This document shows, piece after piece, positions 42,011 to 51,331 of a DNA stretch of 64,000 nt. Every line of letters begins with the position of its first letter. Positions within the stretch are counted from its first letter, which is position 1. The notes beneath the pieces are model-generated. The model worked only from the letters and a program-made list of their open reading frames with translations, did not search any database and was not told the origin of the DNA. Source of the DNA: Nosema muscidifuracis (Eukaryota; Microsporidia; Nosematidae); the NCBI GenBank assembly GCA_028335825.1, contig JAIOKI010000002.1, forward strand, positions 744,001-808,000, in the 5' to 3' direction. The position numbers and the translations under genes are program-made.

Positions 42011-43102
42011 ATGTGGATAAGCAAAAACAAATTCCAATTTGATAAGTCTACATACAAAAACAAAACAGATATATCTAGTTTATCGTACAAAGATTACTTA
42101 TATGTAGGTACAGAAAATGGAATGGTAAGTTGTTATAAGGGTTCAGAAAAAATGTACAATTCGCAATATTTTACATTAAGATTCGATTATTTAGAAAGTT
42201 GTGATGTTCTTGAAAAAATAACTGCATTCGATTTTATGGAATCAGGTGGAATTTCTAAATTAAGTATAGTAAGCAACGAGCGTAATATTAAAATATTTGA
42301 AGTACGGAATAATCAAAGTACACAAGATAATCTCAATCAAAAAGATATTTCAAATTTAGAATTTTCACATAACGAAGTTAAAGAGTTTTCTAATGTTCAT
42401 TCTTATATGTGTAATTCTGTATCTCTGAATAATGACAATCAGTATTTTATTTCATCAGATTATTTACTTATAAATTTATGGAGACCTGATATTTTAGAAG
42501 GTTGTTATACTTTGGTAGATATTAAGCCTCCTAAACATACTGATTTAGTATATGTAATAAATACATGTAAATTTAGTCAATACATGAATACTGTATTTGG
42601 ATATTCTACCACAAATGGTGAAATCCTTTTTAATGATCTAAGACTTAATACTAAATCTGAGAATATATTAAAAATAAAAAATAAGGATAAAGATATTAAA
42701 GATGGTGCATTCAAATCAGTATCAGATTTTTCATTTGTTAATGAAAATTCTATTATAAACAGAAGTCTTAATAATGTATCTTTATCAGATTTAAGGAATC
42801 CTGATAAAGAAGTTTTCAGAGTAACCATATCTGAGAATATAGTAAGTAATCCAAGTATTTTAAATTCAGATGCAGTCTATGAAAAGTTTAAGATAAGTGA
42901 GAATGGAAAATTTGCTTTTACAGGATCTTTTGGTAATAAAATCTATGCTATTGATTTACTAAAAGGTAATAAAGAGGAAATTGTAATTGATGCTAAATAT
43001 AGATCAAATGATTTAAATAAGACCAGGTTTGTAGCAGCTAAAGAAAATGGTTTCTATGTGGTATATGGAAATACGATATATGAATATGAAAATGATCATT
43101 GA
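42011..43102 (+). CDS. CDC55: protein phosphatase 2A regulatory subunit B55 (Cdc55)
   Basis: A 363-residue WD40 protein matching PP2A B55. The family core is clear: FSNVHSYMCNSVSLNNDNQYFISSDYLLINLW fits FxNAHxYHINSISxNxDxExxLSADDLRINLW. YTLVDIKPPKHTDLVYVINTCKF fits FNIVDIKPxxMExLxEVITxAxF. Near residue 240, KSVSDFSFVN and RNPDKEVFRVTISE follow, then FKISENGKFAFTGSFGNKIYAIDL. The subunit directs PP2A to substrates in mitotic exit and growth control. It is shorter than the usual 450-520 residues, with loops removed. There is no CCC at the ATG, but the upstream sequence contains GGGCAAAC. Confidence 0.93.
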   Translation: MWISKNKFQFDKSTYKNKTDISSLSYKDYLYVGTENGMVSCYKGSEKMYNSQYFTLRFDYLESCDVLEKITAFDFMESGGISKLSIVSNERNIKIFEVRNNQSTQDNLNQKDISNLEFSHNEVKEFSNVHSYMCNSVSLNNDNQYFISSDYLLINLWRPDILEGCYTLVDIKPPKHTDLVYVINTCKFSQYMNTVFGYSTTNGEILFNDLRLNTKSENILKIKNKDKDIKDGAFKSVSDFSFVNENSIINRSLNNVSLSDLRNPDKEVFRVTISENIVSNPSILNSDAVYEKFKISENGKFAFTGSFGNKIYAIDLLKGNKEEIVIDAKYRSNDLNKTRFVAAKENGFYVVYGNTIYEYENDH

Positions 43103-43759
43103 ATTTAGATAGACCAAATAAATAAAATGTCATAAATTGTAGATTTTTTCAGTATTATATTAAAATCTTCATATTCTATTTAAATTATAATATTCTATTT
43201 AAAGTACATTAATCTATTAAAATTTTTATATTTTATTTTGAAATCACAATAATCTATTAAAATTTTTAAACTCCTTAAAAATTATAATATTCTAACAAAA
43301 TCAACATAATCTATTAAAATTTCAATTCTCCATTAAAATTATAATAATCTATTAAAATTCCCATTCTCCATTAAAATTATAATAATTTATAAAATTCCTA
43401 TTCTCCATTAAAATTATAATAATTTATAAAATTTTTATTCTCCATTAAAATAACTATATTCCATTATAATAACAATAATTTATAAAATTCCTATTCTCCA
43501 TTAAAAACATATATTCAATCATTTTGAAAAGTTTCTTTAATTTTATCAAATTATTTATATTTATGCATGTAAAAAAATAAATTATCAAATTTTGAAAATT
43601 TTTTAATGATTTTGATATTTTTTACATAAGAGATAAATCATCTAAAATGAAACTAAAAACAACCATTAATTTTATTTTTTTGAAAAAATTATCAAATAAA
43701 TTAAATTTAAAATTTTAATTTGTCAACAAAAAAATAAATACAAAAATACAAACAACCTA
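43103..43759. repeat. ~38-bp minisatellite between CDC55 and 6PGD
   Basis: ATTCTCCATTAAAATTATAA recurs from about 43,325 to 43,505 with spacing near 38 bp, preceded by looser copies from 43,170. The rest of the 657-bp spacer is AT-rich with no gene. Confidence 0.85.
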
Positions 43760-45124
43760 ATGGAAATATGCCTAATCGGTCTAGGAAATATGGGCAGAAA
43801 TTTAGCAAAAAATCTTGATGATAAAGGGTACATTCTAAATGTATACAACCGTACATCAAGTAAGACACATGATTTGATAAAAGAAAATCCCAATATTATT
43901 GGACATGATACTATTCAGAAGATGGTAAATAATGTAAAATCACCAAGGATTGTGTTTATTATGCTTACTTCTGGACCTGTTATTGATAATATACTGGATG
44001 AATTGAATAAATATCTTGATGAAATGGATGTAGCAATAGATCTGGGGAATTCATACTTTAAAGATACGATCCGACGAACTAAAATGTACAAATTCAATTT
44101 TGTTGGTGCAGGTATATCAGGAGGTGAACTTGGTGCTCGTTATGGAGGATCAATTATGGTAGGTTGTAACGAAAAAACATGGTCGATGGTTAAAGAAGTA
44201 TTTCACGATCTATCTACTGATTCAAAAACATCTTCTGGAAAGTGTTGTTAAAGATTTGGTAACGATGGTGCAGGTCATTTTGTTAAAATGGTACATAACG
44301 GGATTGAGTATTGTGATATGGATGTTATATCTGAATCTTATATTATACTTAAGAAAATGGGATATAGTAATGATAAAATATCTGAACTTTTTCTTAGATG
44401 GAATGATGATAAATTAAAAAGCTATTTGATAGAAATAGCTGGTAAAATTCTTATTAAGAAAGATAAAGATGAATATTTAATTGATAAAGTACAAGATTCA
44501 GCTCAACAAAAAGGAACTGGAAAGGCTTGTATTATGGAAGCTGTTGAACTTTCTGTACCAACGATAACGATAGTAGAGGCTACTTTTTCAAGAGTAGTCT
44601 CATCAAGAAAAACTATACGAAAAGAATTAAGTAAAAAACTCAATTTTGATTCTATTGAAAATGTTAACATATCAGAAGATGACATATTTAAGACAATTTA
44701 TTTATGTAGGGCAATTTCTTATATCCAAGGATTTAATCTTTTAAATACAGCATTTGATGAATATAAATGGATTAAAAATCTTCCTGGAGTATGTGATGTA
44801 TGGAGTGATGGGTGTATTCTCAGAGGATCTTTTCTAGAAATAATGAAGAAGATTACGACAGATGTAGATCAAGATTATGAATTATCAGATACGTTTTGTA
44901 AAATTTATAATGAAAATATTTCAGGTCTAAAAAATGTAATAATAAATGCAGCCAAGAAAGGAATAGCTATTCCTACAATATCTTCCTGTTTTAATTATAT
45001 TAATGGAATGCGTGCTGCTAATTCAGGAGGTAATATGATACAAAGTATGAGAGATTGTTTTGGAGGTCATACTGTCTTATTTAAGGAAGAAAATGAACCC
45101 AAACATATTGAATGGCTTGATTAA
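43760..45124 (+). CDS. GND1: 6-phosphogluconate dehydrogenase with one in-frame stop
   Basis: About 454 codons encode 6-phosphogluconate dehydrogenase, which oxidises 6-phosphogluconate to ribulose 5-phosphate and yields NADPH. IGLGNMGRNLAKNL is the NADP-binding GxGxMG. AGISGGELGARYGGSIM is the substrate-binding SGGE block. GAGHFVKMVHNGIEY carries the catalytic Lys and the Asn. The C-terminal helical domain runs to RDCFGGH. The frame is interrupted once, by TAA at 44249-44251 between SSGKCC and RFGNDGAGHF, where homologues read ...PCCxWVGxxGAGHF. There is no frameshift, and both sides are fully conserved. The next residue is Arg where Trp is usual. Either the gene is very recently broken, the stop is read through, or it is a sequence error. 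Start context is CAACCTAATG. Confidence 0.9.
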
Positions 45125-45208
45125 ATTTTATTTTTCATTTTATAAACAAGAGTTATTTTTTTAATTAAAAAAAGAATTCTTTGTTTCTAATAGTTTTTAC
45201 CCCTTAGA

Positions 45209-45364
45209 ATGTATGAAAAACTTATAGAAATGCAATCAAAATATAAAAATTATAAATCTGGGGAACTTAATACAAGTCCTGATCCTGTAGTATCAATAGT
45301 ATCACCAAAATATTTCTCAAAAGATGAATATATAGAATTATCAATAAATAATAAATATGCATAA
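45209..45364 (+). CDS. small protein of 51 residues, unknown
   Basis: An open frame beginning MYEKLIEMQSKYKNYKSGEL, with one of the strongest start motifs in the window (TTTTTACCCC five bases before the ATG). It was not recognised; the SPKYFSKDEY stretch recalls the HPARFSPDDKY of Nop10, but the rest does not fit. The last dozen codons (KDEYIELSINN) correspond to the repeat unit that fills the following 240 bp, so the C-terminus may be satellite-derived or the satellite may derive from it. Existence is likely; function is unknown. Confidence 0.5.
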   Translation: MYEKLIEMQSKYKNYKSGELNTSPDPVVSIVSPKYFSKDEYIELSINNKYA

Positions 45365-45652
45365 TTTAAAAGATGATGAGTAAATAAAATTAATAATGAA
45401 TTTATCTTTAAGATATGAGTAAATAAAATTATTAATAAATTATCTTTAAAAGATGCATATATAAAATTATCAATAAATTATATTTTATTCCTCTTAACGT
45501 TATAAATATATAAATAAATCATCTTTTAAAATATGAGTATATAAAATTATCAATAAATTATCTTTTAAAATATAAGTATATAAATAAATTATCTTTTATG
45601 CCTTTCAACGATATTTAAATTTTAATTTTTTACCCCAAACATAACAAAAAAA
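45365..45652. repeat. ~45-50 bp repeats seeded by the preceding small gene
   Basis: About five degenerate units resembling AAAGATGCATATATAAAATT and ATCAATAAATTATCTTTTAA. They match the 3' coding end of the 45,209 gene (AAAGATGAATATATAGAATTATCAATAAAT). Confidence 0.75.
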
Positions 45653-46555
45653 ATGATCAACGAAAAGAACATGTTTACATTTACAATTAGAAAGATGGGA
45701 ATTCAAAAAGAAAATAATATTGTTCCGAATGATCCCAGTAATATTTTTGAGTTTACTAATAAAAAAAGGAAGAAGATTAATTTTGATGATTTACTTGGTG
45801 TAGTTAAGAAAGGATCTAATAAGAATTTATCAGGAGAAGAAAAAGAAAACAAGAAAGGTAATAATGTTAAGGAAAAGTCGAATAAAAAATTGAATAATGT
45901 TAAGAAAAACAATTTTGAGGAAAAGACGAATAAAGAAAATTCTACTAAAAAATTGATTAATGCTAAGAAAAACAATGTTAAGAAAATTGATTTTAGAAAA
46001 GAAATCAAGCTTATCAATTTTAATGAAAAGGAAGATAAAAATAAGAAAGTTAATAAGATAAATATTAAAAAGTATGGTATAAAAGAAGAAAAAATAGAAT
46101 CATCAATTGAAATTGAAAAAATAAGTGATATTCTTTTACTATTTTGCAGAGAGAATTCTGATGAATATTCTAATAAGTTACATGATTTATTAATTAAAAA
46201 TCCATCTTTATTTAACAATGATCCATGTGAAGTAGAAATATTTGATTTAGAGAAAAAGATTGAAGAATTGGATATTGAACAAGATAAATGGATGAAAATG
46301 AAGAAAAAAGTGTTAGATGAAAATATTTTAAGTATACCTAATATTGTAAGAAGAGAAGGATGTACAGAAATAATTAAAGAAGAAGAAGATGATAAATTGA
46401 GTAAGATAATCTTTTTAAAGGATAGTATGAAATCTTATCTTAGAAATATATCAGAAAGACTTAATGAGATAGAACAAAAGATATTTAACATGACAGCACA
46501 TGAAAATGAGATGGATCCACTTATTTTACTAAAAGCTCTTACAAGATATAATTAG
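45653..46555 (+). CDS. lysine/asparagine-rich protein, possible kinetochore Dsn1-like
   Basis: A 300-residue protein. Residues about 30-150 are low-complexity Lys/Asn (NVKKNNFEEKTNKENSTKK). Residues 160-300 form a coiled coil (IFDLEKKIEELDIEQDKWMKMKKKVLDEN, then FLKDSMKSYLRNISERLNEIEQKIF) that ends MDPLILLKALTRYN. A basic disordered N-terminus, a coil and a short DPxxLLxALxR tail recall fungal Dsn1/Mis13 of the Mis12 kinetochore complex. The match is weak, and any coiled-coil nuclear protein remains possible. The start is preceded by TTTTTACCCC about 18 bases upstream. Confidence 0.55.
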   Translation: MINEKNMFTFTIRKMGIQKENNIVPNDPSNIFEFTNKKRKKINFDDLLGVVKKGSNKNLSGEEKENKKGNNVKEKSNKKLNNVKKNNFEEKTNKENSTKKLINAKKNNVKKIDFRKEIKLINFNEKEDKNKKVNKINIKKYGIKEEKIESSIEIEKISDILLLFCRENSDEYSNKLHDLLIKNPSLFNNDPCEVEIFDLEKKIEELDIEQDKWMKMKKKVLDENILSIPNIVRREGCTEIIKEEEDDKLSKIIFLKDSMKSYLRNISERLNEIEQKIFNMTAHENEMDPLILLKALTRYN

Positions 46556-46725
46556 AAATTTAAGACTTATTAAATGTGTTAATATATAAAAAAATAAATA
46601 TTTATCAATCTTCATATAAAAAATCAGATAATTTTTAAATGACTTTATATAAAAAAATAAATATTTATCAATCTTTATATAAAAAATCTGATGATTTTTA
46701 AATAACTTTATTTTTACCCCCAAAG
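46556..46725. repeat. 63-bp tandem duplication
   Basis: ATTTATCAATCTT with flanking sequence occurs at 46,600 and 46,663. The spacer ends in TTTTTACCCCC, the start motif of SSS1. Confidence 0.8.
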
Positions 46726-46950
46726 ATGAATCCCAATAAACAAAAGAAAGGAAATACTTTAAATTTAGTTACTTCAGAAATAATCGCTATAAAGAACTTT
46801 TGGAATAAATTAGTACAACCTTCAAGAGAACAATTTCTTACTTCTGTAAAATTACAAGCTATGGCTATAGGATTAGTAGGTATAGTAGGATATGTAATTA
46901 AGCTAGTACATATTCCCATTAACAATATTTTAGTAAATAAACCTAATTAA
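46726..46950 (+). CDS. SSS1: Sec61 gamma subunit (Sss1)
   Basis: A 74-residue single-span membrane protein, the gamma subunit of the Sec61 translocon in the ER. FWNKLVQPSREQFLTSVKLQAMAIGLVGIVGYVIKLVHIPINNILV fits the family exactly: KPxxxEFxxxxxxxAxGxxxxGxIGYxIKLIHIPINNIIV. The cytosolic amphipathic helix precedes the membrane segment at about residues 45-65. The length is normal (68-80). TTTTTACCCCC precedes the ATG by four bases. Confidence 0.95.
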   Translation: MNPNKQKKGNTLNLVTSEIIAIKNFWNKLVQPSREQFLTSVKLQAMAIGLVGIVGYVIKLVHIPINNILVNKPN

Positions 46951-47220
46951 TTTTATATAAAATATTTATCTTTAAAATATCTTAGATAATATTTATCTTC
47001 ACAATAAATATCCATCTTATTATCTTCCTTTGTGATATTTATCTTTAATTTAAAAACTTTTCAATATTCCCATAAAATATTTTCATTTTACATCTTAGAA
47101 ATATATTCAATATTCCCATTAATATATTTAATATCCCATTAAATATTTTCACTCTAATATATTAACAAACAAGTTATAAATTTAATTAAAAATATACAAA
47201 TTCAATATTTATTTAATAAT
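46951..47220. other. intergenic, ATATTCCCATTAA-type repeats
   Basis: Short imperfect repeats of CAATATTCCCATTAATATAT fill 47,060-47,160. No gene is visible between the converging SSS1 and BRR6-type genes. Confidence 0.6.
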
Positions 47221-47865
47221 CTATTTACCACCACCTTTTCTAAACTTAAGGTATATAATAAAGAACACACTTAGTACTAGTACACTTTTCCAAGACACTC
47301 TATCAATAAATCCATTACATACATCACCCATCACTTCAAACAAGACACTCGTATATTTAATATTCCCATTTTCTATTACACACTCCCATTCAGTACACAT
47401 TTTATTCATAGCTGGTACTCTTGTACTTTTATCACACATATTTATTTTATAATTATTCTTAGCTTCTTCTACTACTCGATCTAACTCATATCTTTTTATT
47501 CTTAATTTATGCATAATATCTTTTTGTAAAAAAATAAATAACTGAAGAATCAGATAAGAAATAATTAGAGAAATTAGAATATCTGTAATAATAAAAAGAT
47601 ATTTATAAATAATAAAGACTAAGATCTTTAAATTACTTATAATATTCTTAAATATGTTATTTCTATTTAAACTATTCTTATTTATTATATCTCTATTTAA
47701 TTTACTTTTATGTATAGATTCTCTAGGTATATATTTTACAATATCTGTACAATCTATATCTACTCTTTTTCTTTTAAGAGGAGATAAATACTCACAATTT
47801 CTTGGTTTTCTTGAATTGCATATTTCCCATTTAAAATCATGCTCTACGTCCATAGGAATATTCAT
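47221..47865 (-). CDS. nuclear-envelope protein Brr6/Brl1
   Basis: A 214-residue membrane protein with the Brr6/Brl1 (di-sulfide bridge nucleocytoplasmic transport) domain. NLKILVFIIYKYLFIITDILISLIISYLILQLFIFL holds the first membrane segment. The lumenal part has the four conserved cysteines, in NMCDKSTRVPAMNKMCTEWECV and VMGDVCNGFID. It is followed by VSWKSVLVLSVFFIIYLKF, the second membrane segment. Brr6 and Brl1 act in nuclear pore assembly and fusion of the nuclear membranes, and are found in organisms with closed mitosis. CCCC precedes the ATG (GCACCCCTTTTATG). Confidence 0.9.
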   Translation of the reverse strand: MNIPMDVEHDFKWEICNSRKPRNCEYLSPLKRKRVDIDCTDIVKYIPRESIHKSKLNRDIINKNSLNRNNIFKNIISNLKILVFIIYKYLFIITDILISLIISYLILQLFIFLQKDIMHKLRIKRYELDRVVEEAKNNYKINMCDKSTRVPAMNKMCTEWECVIENGNIKYTSVLFEVMGDVCNGFIDRVSWKSVLVLSVFFIIYLKFRKGGGK

Positions 47866-47869
47866 AAAA

Positions 47870-48080
47870 GGGGTGCATGAATAGAAATATAATTTGAAGC
47901 ATAAATAAAATGTAAAGCAAAAATCAAAATATAATGTTAAGCATAAATAGAAATATAATTTGAAGCATAAATCAAAATAAAATGTGAAGTATAAATAGAA
48001 TGTTAAGCATAAATCAAAATATAATTTGGCATAAATATAATGTTAAGCATAAATAGAATGTTAAGTATAAATAGAAAAAA
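47870..48080. repeat. short tandem repeats next to the BRR6-type start
   Basis: Units like AAGCATAAATAGAAATATAA and AAGCATAAATCAAAATATAA recur at least seven times with spacing of about 20-35 bp. They begin directly beside the CCCC start motif of the BRR6-type gene and reach nearly to PUS7. Confidence 0.8.
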
Positions 48081-48091
48081 AATATTTAATT

Positions 48092-49915
48092 TTATAATTC
48101 TCTCAATGCCATAGTAGCATAACAAGATGGATTAAGTTCAAAGGATATTACAAAATCTTCTTTATCTTTCCATCCTTCTACATTATACCCTTTCTCAAAA
48201 ACCTTCCTTGTTCCACCTTTTAACATTTTATCATTCATCTTCTTGAGATCTAAAAAAGATTCTAACGAATAAGCTAAGCCTTCATCATTCAATTTTTTTA
48301 TAAATTCATTTACTTCTTTATTAAATAAATAACTCTGATAGGAATGCAAATAGATCATCCTTATTTCTCTTCTCATTCCTAATACAATCTTCTTATCACT
48401 GATTACACCTTTATTCTTAAAAATGTATCTCTCCATATTATCACATTTTTTCATACATTCATTAAGATCTCCTTTCATAAATGATTCGTATCCTTTGCTA
48501 TTCTTTATAATAAGATCAAGAGCTTCTGTATATTCTTTATTAAGAATCTTCTCTCCAACGAAATGATTATTTTTAGCTTTCCCGAATCTTTGTGTACCAA
48601 AATAATTTATAAATCCATTTTCTATGTTTTTATAATTCAAATCTGATTGATTCTTTATTTTTATAGTGAATTTATTCCCTTTTAAATCTCCAAGTCTTTT
48701 TGAGTGTCCTTTTCTAATATTGTATATTCCTATTGATGAATTGTGATAAGAAGAAATATTTTCAGGTTTATTGTTTTCTTCTGGTTTATTACTTTTACTA
48801 GAATTATTATTTTCTTCAAGTCTATTTTTTTCTTCAGGTTTATTATTCTCTTCAAGTTTATTGTTTTCACCAGAATTATTATTCTCTTCAAGTCTATTGT
48901 TTTCTTCTGGTTTATTACTTTCACCAAACTTACAGTTTTCTTCAGGTTTATTGTTTTCTTCAAGTCTATTGTTTTTACCAGACTTACAATTCTCTTCAGA
49001 TTTATTATTCCCTTCAGGTCTATTATTTTCACCAACATTATTATTCTCTTTAAGTTTATTATTTTCACCAGAATTATTATTCTCTTCATGTCTATTCCCA
49101 TCAGATTTATTGAATATGGATATCTCTTTTTTAATTCTTTTAATATTTTCTATTCCTTCACTAATTACTTGTTCATCTTCATCTGAAATTTCTATATCTT
49201 CTAATAATTTAAATATCTTAATATTTTGATAATCTTCTTTGCTACAATCTGTATATTCATAAGCAAAATCAATTAGATTAATAAAATTACATTTTATACT
49301 GACTTCTTGATAAGTCATTGCTTTCTTATCTTTATTCCCTGCAAATGATACAGGACTATTAAGATGTCTCTCTACCATTTTACAAGCATCTACTATGTTC
49401 ATCATTATTTTCATTAAAGTGAATACGTAAGTGTTAGTATGAGACTTATTTATAATTAATTCATCATTCACTGTTTTTGTATTAATAAGTGGATTATGAC
49501 TAAGTATTTTGTATATTCTTGTTCTTAGATCTTTATTAGAAATTTTTATAGGAAGATATTCAAGATTTCTGTATTTAGATTTTAATTCTTCATAATTTAT
49601 ATCTTTTAGTGAATTATTTTTAGAAAGATATTCAAGTTTTAATTCTTCATAATTTATATCTTTTAGTATATTATTTTTAGAAAGAAATTCTTCTATTTCT
49701 TCTTCATTTTTTAAATTATTATCGAATACAAAAATTAAGAAATTTACTGACTCGATGTATTTTTCTATATCTAATATAGAAGATTTACTACATAAAATAT
49801 CATCTAAAGTTCGTTCTTGAACTATAAAATCAAAAGGACTATCTTTTATCTGTAAATCAGTTTTTAAAGTATTTTCGTTATAGAAATGATTTATTTCTAG
49901 TGTGTTATCTATCAT
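48092..49915 (-). CDS. PUS7: tRNA/snRNA pseudouridine synthase Pus7 (TruD family)
   Basis: A 607-residue TruD-family enzyme; Pus7 isomerises uridine to pseudouridine in tRNA, U2 snRNA and 5S rRNA. SPFDFIVQE (about residue 27) is the opening FxVxE motif. VSFAGNKDKKAMTYQEVSIK (about 192) holds the catalytic Asp, in the family's xGxKDxxAxTxQ. IRKGHSKRLGDLKGNKFTIKI and GFINYFGTQRFG (about 430) are motif III. LHSYQSYLFNKEV is the C-terminal NxxQSxxFN motif. An acidic Asn-rich insert of about 120 residues (about 272-395) is built from six-residue repeats of the type EENNKP. It lies between catalytic motifs where eukaryotic Pus7 is variable. The start follows ATACCCACATG. Confidence 0.93.
   Translation of the reverse strand: MIDNTLEINHFYNENTLKTDLQIKDSPFDFIVQERTLDDILCSKSSILDIEKYIESVNFLIFVFDNNLKNEEEIEEFLSKNNILKDINYEELKLEYLSKNNSLKDINYEELKSKYRNLEYLPIKISNKDLRTRIYKILSHNPLINTKTVNDELIINKSHTNTYVFTLMKIMMNIVDACKMVERHLNSPVSFAGNKDKKAMTYQEVSIKCNFINLIDFAYEYTDCSKEDYQNIKIFKLLEDIEISDEDEQVISEGIENIKRIKKEISIFNKSDGNRHEENNNSGENNKLKENNNVGENNRPEGNNKSEENCKSGKNNRLEENNKPEENCKFGESNKPEENNRLEENNNSGENNKLEENNKPEEKNRLEENNNSSKSNKPEENNKPENISSYHNSSIGIYNIRKGHSKRLGDLKGNKFTIKIKNQSDLNYKNIENGFINYFGTQRFGKAKNNHFVGEKILNKEYTEALDLIIKNSKGYESFMKGDLNECMKKCDNMERYIFKNKGVISDKKIVLGMRREIRMIYLHSYQSYLFNKEVNEFIKKLNDEGLAYSLESFLDLKKMNDKMLKGGTRKVFEKGYNVEGWKDKEDFVISFELNPSCYATMALREL
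48765..49105 (-). repeat. coding hexapeptide minisatellite in PUS7
   Basis: An 18-bp unit encodes EENNKP, EENNRL, GENNKL and similar, present about 20 times in frame. Because the unit length is a multiple of three, copy number can change without breaking the gene. It also creates long spurious frames on both strands. Confidence 0.9.
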
Positions 49916-50253
49916 GTGGGTATAAAATATTCATATCTTTAAAAATATTCTACTTATTAAAATTAATAAAATCTCTAGCTTGTTCTAAAAAAATGTTTTT
50001 TATGCATAATTTTTTAAATCAATAAAATTAACCTCTTGCATTAACAACTTAATAAACTAATATTGAAATTAATAACTTTATAAAATTAACAACTTTATAA
50101 AATTAAAATCTATAAAGTAAATAAAATTATTACTCTTAAATTAATAACTTTATAGAATTAACCTCTTAAATAATAACTTTATAAAATTAACCTCTTAAAT
50201 AATAACTTTATAAAATTAAAATTAATAAATTTTATAAAATTAAAACTCTTAAA
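49916..50253. repeat. 29-bp repeats between PUS7 and eL21
   Basis: CCTCTTAAATAATAACTTTATAAAATTAA recurs at 50,162 and 50,191, with looser copies over 50,060-50,250 that run into the eL21 stop codon. No gene is visible. Confidence 0.8.
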
Positions 50254-50736
50254 TTAATAAATTTTAATGTATGGCTCATAACCTACCTTTACTGGTACAT
50301 TCTCCTTCAAATTTAATACGAACTCTTCTCTTGGTCCTTCTTCCTTCTGTCTAATGTATTCTGGTTTTACTCCATTTTTTTTAGATTCTTCCAAAATTTC
50401 CCTATTTTTACTTACTCTTTCTAAGAAAGCATCTCTTCCTTTGTATTTCTTTAAATGTTCAATTCTAACGAAGATAGTCTTTACAGATAATCTTCCATTA
50501 ACTTTCTTATGTAAGACTACTCCTACTGATTTTGGGTTAACAGTAAATACTCTACCAGTACGTCCATGGTAATACTTAAATGGCATACCTTTATGTATAG
50601 ATGGGTTTATACTAATAGTAACATAATCTCCAATTTTGTATGTAGCGAGGTATACGCTTAATCCTGGTGTACCATGTTTACGGAATGGTTGTTTAAGTAA
50701 TTGACGAGTTTTTCTTCGTAATCCGTTAGCTGACAT
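50254..50736 (-). CDS. RPL21: 60S ribosomal protein eL21
   Basis: A 160-residue ribosomal protein, normal length. [18 protein letters not shown] is the basic N-terminal tail that enters the large subunit. [32 protein letters not shown] (about residue 34) is the SH3-like core with the highly conserved HKGMPxKxYHGRTG. The C-terminal extension carries [25 protein letters not shown] precedes the ATG (TTACCCCAAATG). It is divergent from SmG with a 72-bp spacer that must hold both promoters. Confidence 0.97.
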   Translation of the reverse strand: MSANGLRRKTRQLLKQPFRKHGTPGLSVYLATYKIGDYVTISINPSIHKGMPFKYYHGRTGRVFTVNPKSVGVVLHKKVNGRLSVKTIFVRIEHLKKYKGRDAFLERVSKNREILEESKKNGVKPEYIRQKEEGPREEFVLNLKENVPVKVGYEPYIKIY

Positions 50737-50808
50737 TTGGGGTAAAAAATATTTTAAAAAAAAATATTTGAGTTTTTAAATAAATTTTTTTATTATAAAA
50801 ACTCCCTT

Positions 50809-51006
50809 ATGAAATCTAAGGATATACCAGATTTAAATAAATATTTAAGTAAGAATGTTGTAGTCAATACAAAGAATAAGAAATTTATAGGAATTCTTAA
50901 AGGACATGATGCTTTTATGAATTTAGTATTGTATAAAGTAGAAAAATATAGTTTTGTTATTATAAGAGGAGATAGTGTTATTGATGTATATTCAGCTGAT
51001 AATTAA
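50809..51006 (+). CDS. SMX2: Sm protein G
   Basis: A 65-residue Sm fold. DLNKYLSKNVVVNTKNKKFIGILKGHDAFMNLVLYKV is the Sm1 motif with the G-specific GxLxGxDxFMNLV. SFVIIRGDSVIDVYSADN is Sm2 (IRGNS). The loop between Sm1 and Sm2 is shortened, which makes the protein shorter than the usual 76. SmG is part of the seven-member ring on spliceosomal snRNAs, implying that splicing is retained in this organism. CCCTT precedes the ATG. Confidence 0.93.
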   Translation: MKSKDIPDLNKYLSKNVVVNTKNKKFIGILKGHDAFMNLVLYKVEKYSFVIIRGDSVIDVYSADN

Positions 51007-51331
51007 ATAATTTAGAATGTATTGATGAGATAATTATTAAATTGATACTATAATTCTATTTCAAAAGTCTTTATTAAATTTTTATTTGAATTTTATAATT
51101 GTTTTAATAAATTTTATATTTATCTGAATTAAATATTCATCTGTTAAATGTATTATTTCTTCTATTAAATTTTATATTTATTTTAATAAATCTCTTCTAT
51201 TCATTTTAATAATTTTTCTATTTATCTAATTTATTATCAATCTAACTATATAAATTTTATATTCATCTTATTGCCAATCTCTTAACTATTTTATTCTTAA
51301 AATATTTTTTATATTTTTTTTTAACCCTAAA
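51007..51331. other. intergenic
   Basis: AT-rich 325-bp spacer with loose repeats of TTTTAATAAATTTTATATTTATCT. No gene is visible. It ends in TTTTAACCCTAAA, the uS4 start motif. Confidence 0.6.

Noticed and set aside
44238-44290. A frameshift or two separate genes in 6PGD
   Set aside because: Both halves are in the same frame; a single TAA separates them and the conserved GAGHF block runs on without shift.
45209-45364. Identification of the small gene as Nop10
   Set aside because: Only the SPKYFSKDEY stretch is suggestive; the N-terminal zinc-ribbon-like part of Nop10 does not match.
45703-46218. A 171-codon hydrophobic open frame on the minus strand
   Set aside because: It is the antisense of the Lys/Asn-rich coding region at 45,653-46,555 (AAA/AAT become TTT/ATT); no start motif.
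48743-49229. Long open frames on the plus strand and in another minus frame, rich in Phe/Ile/Ser or Ile/Lys
   Set aside because: They are created by the 18-bp repeat inside PUS7 and have no start motif or protein-like composition.
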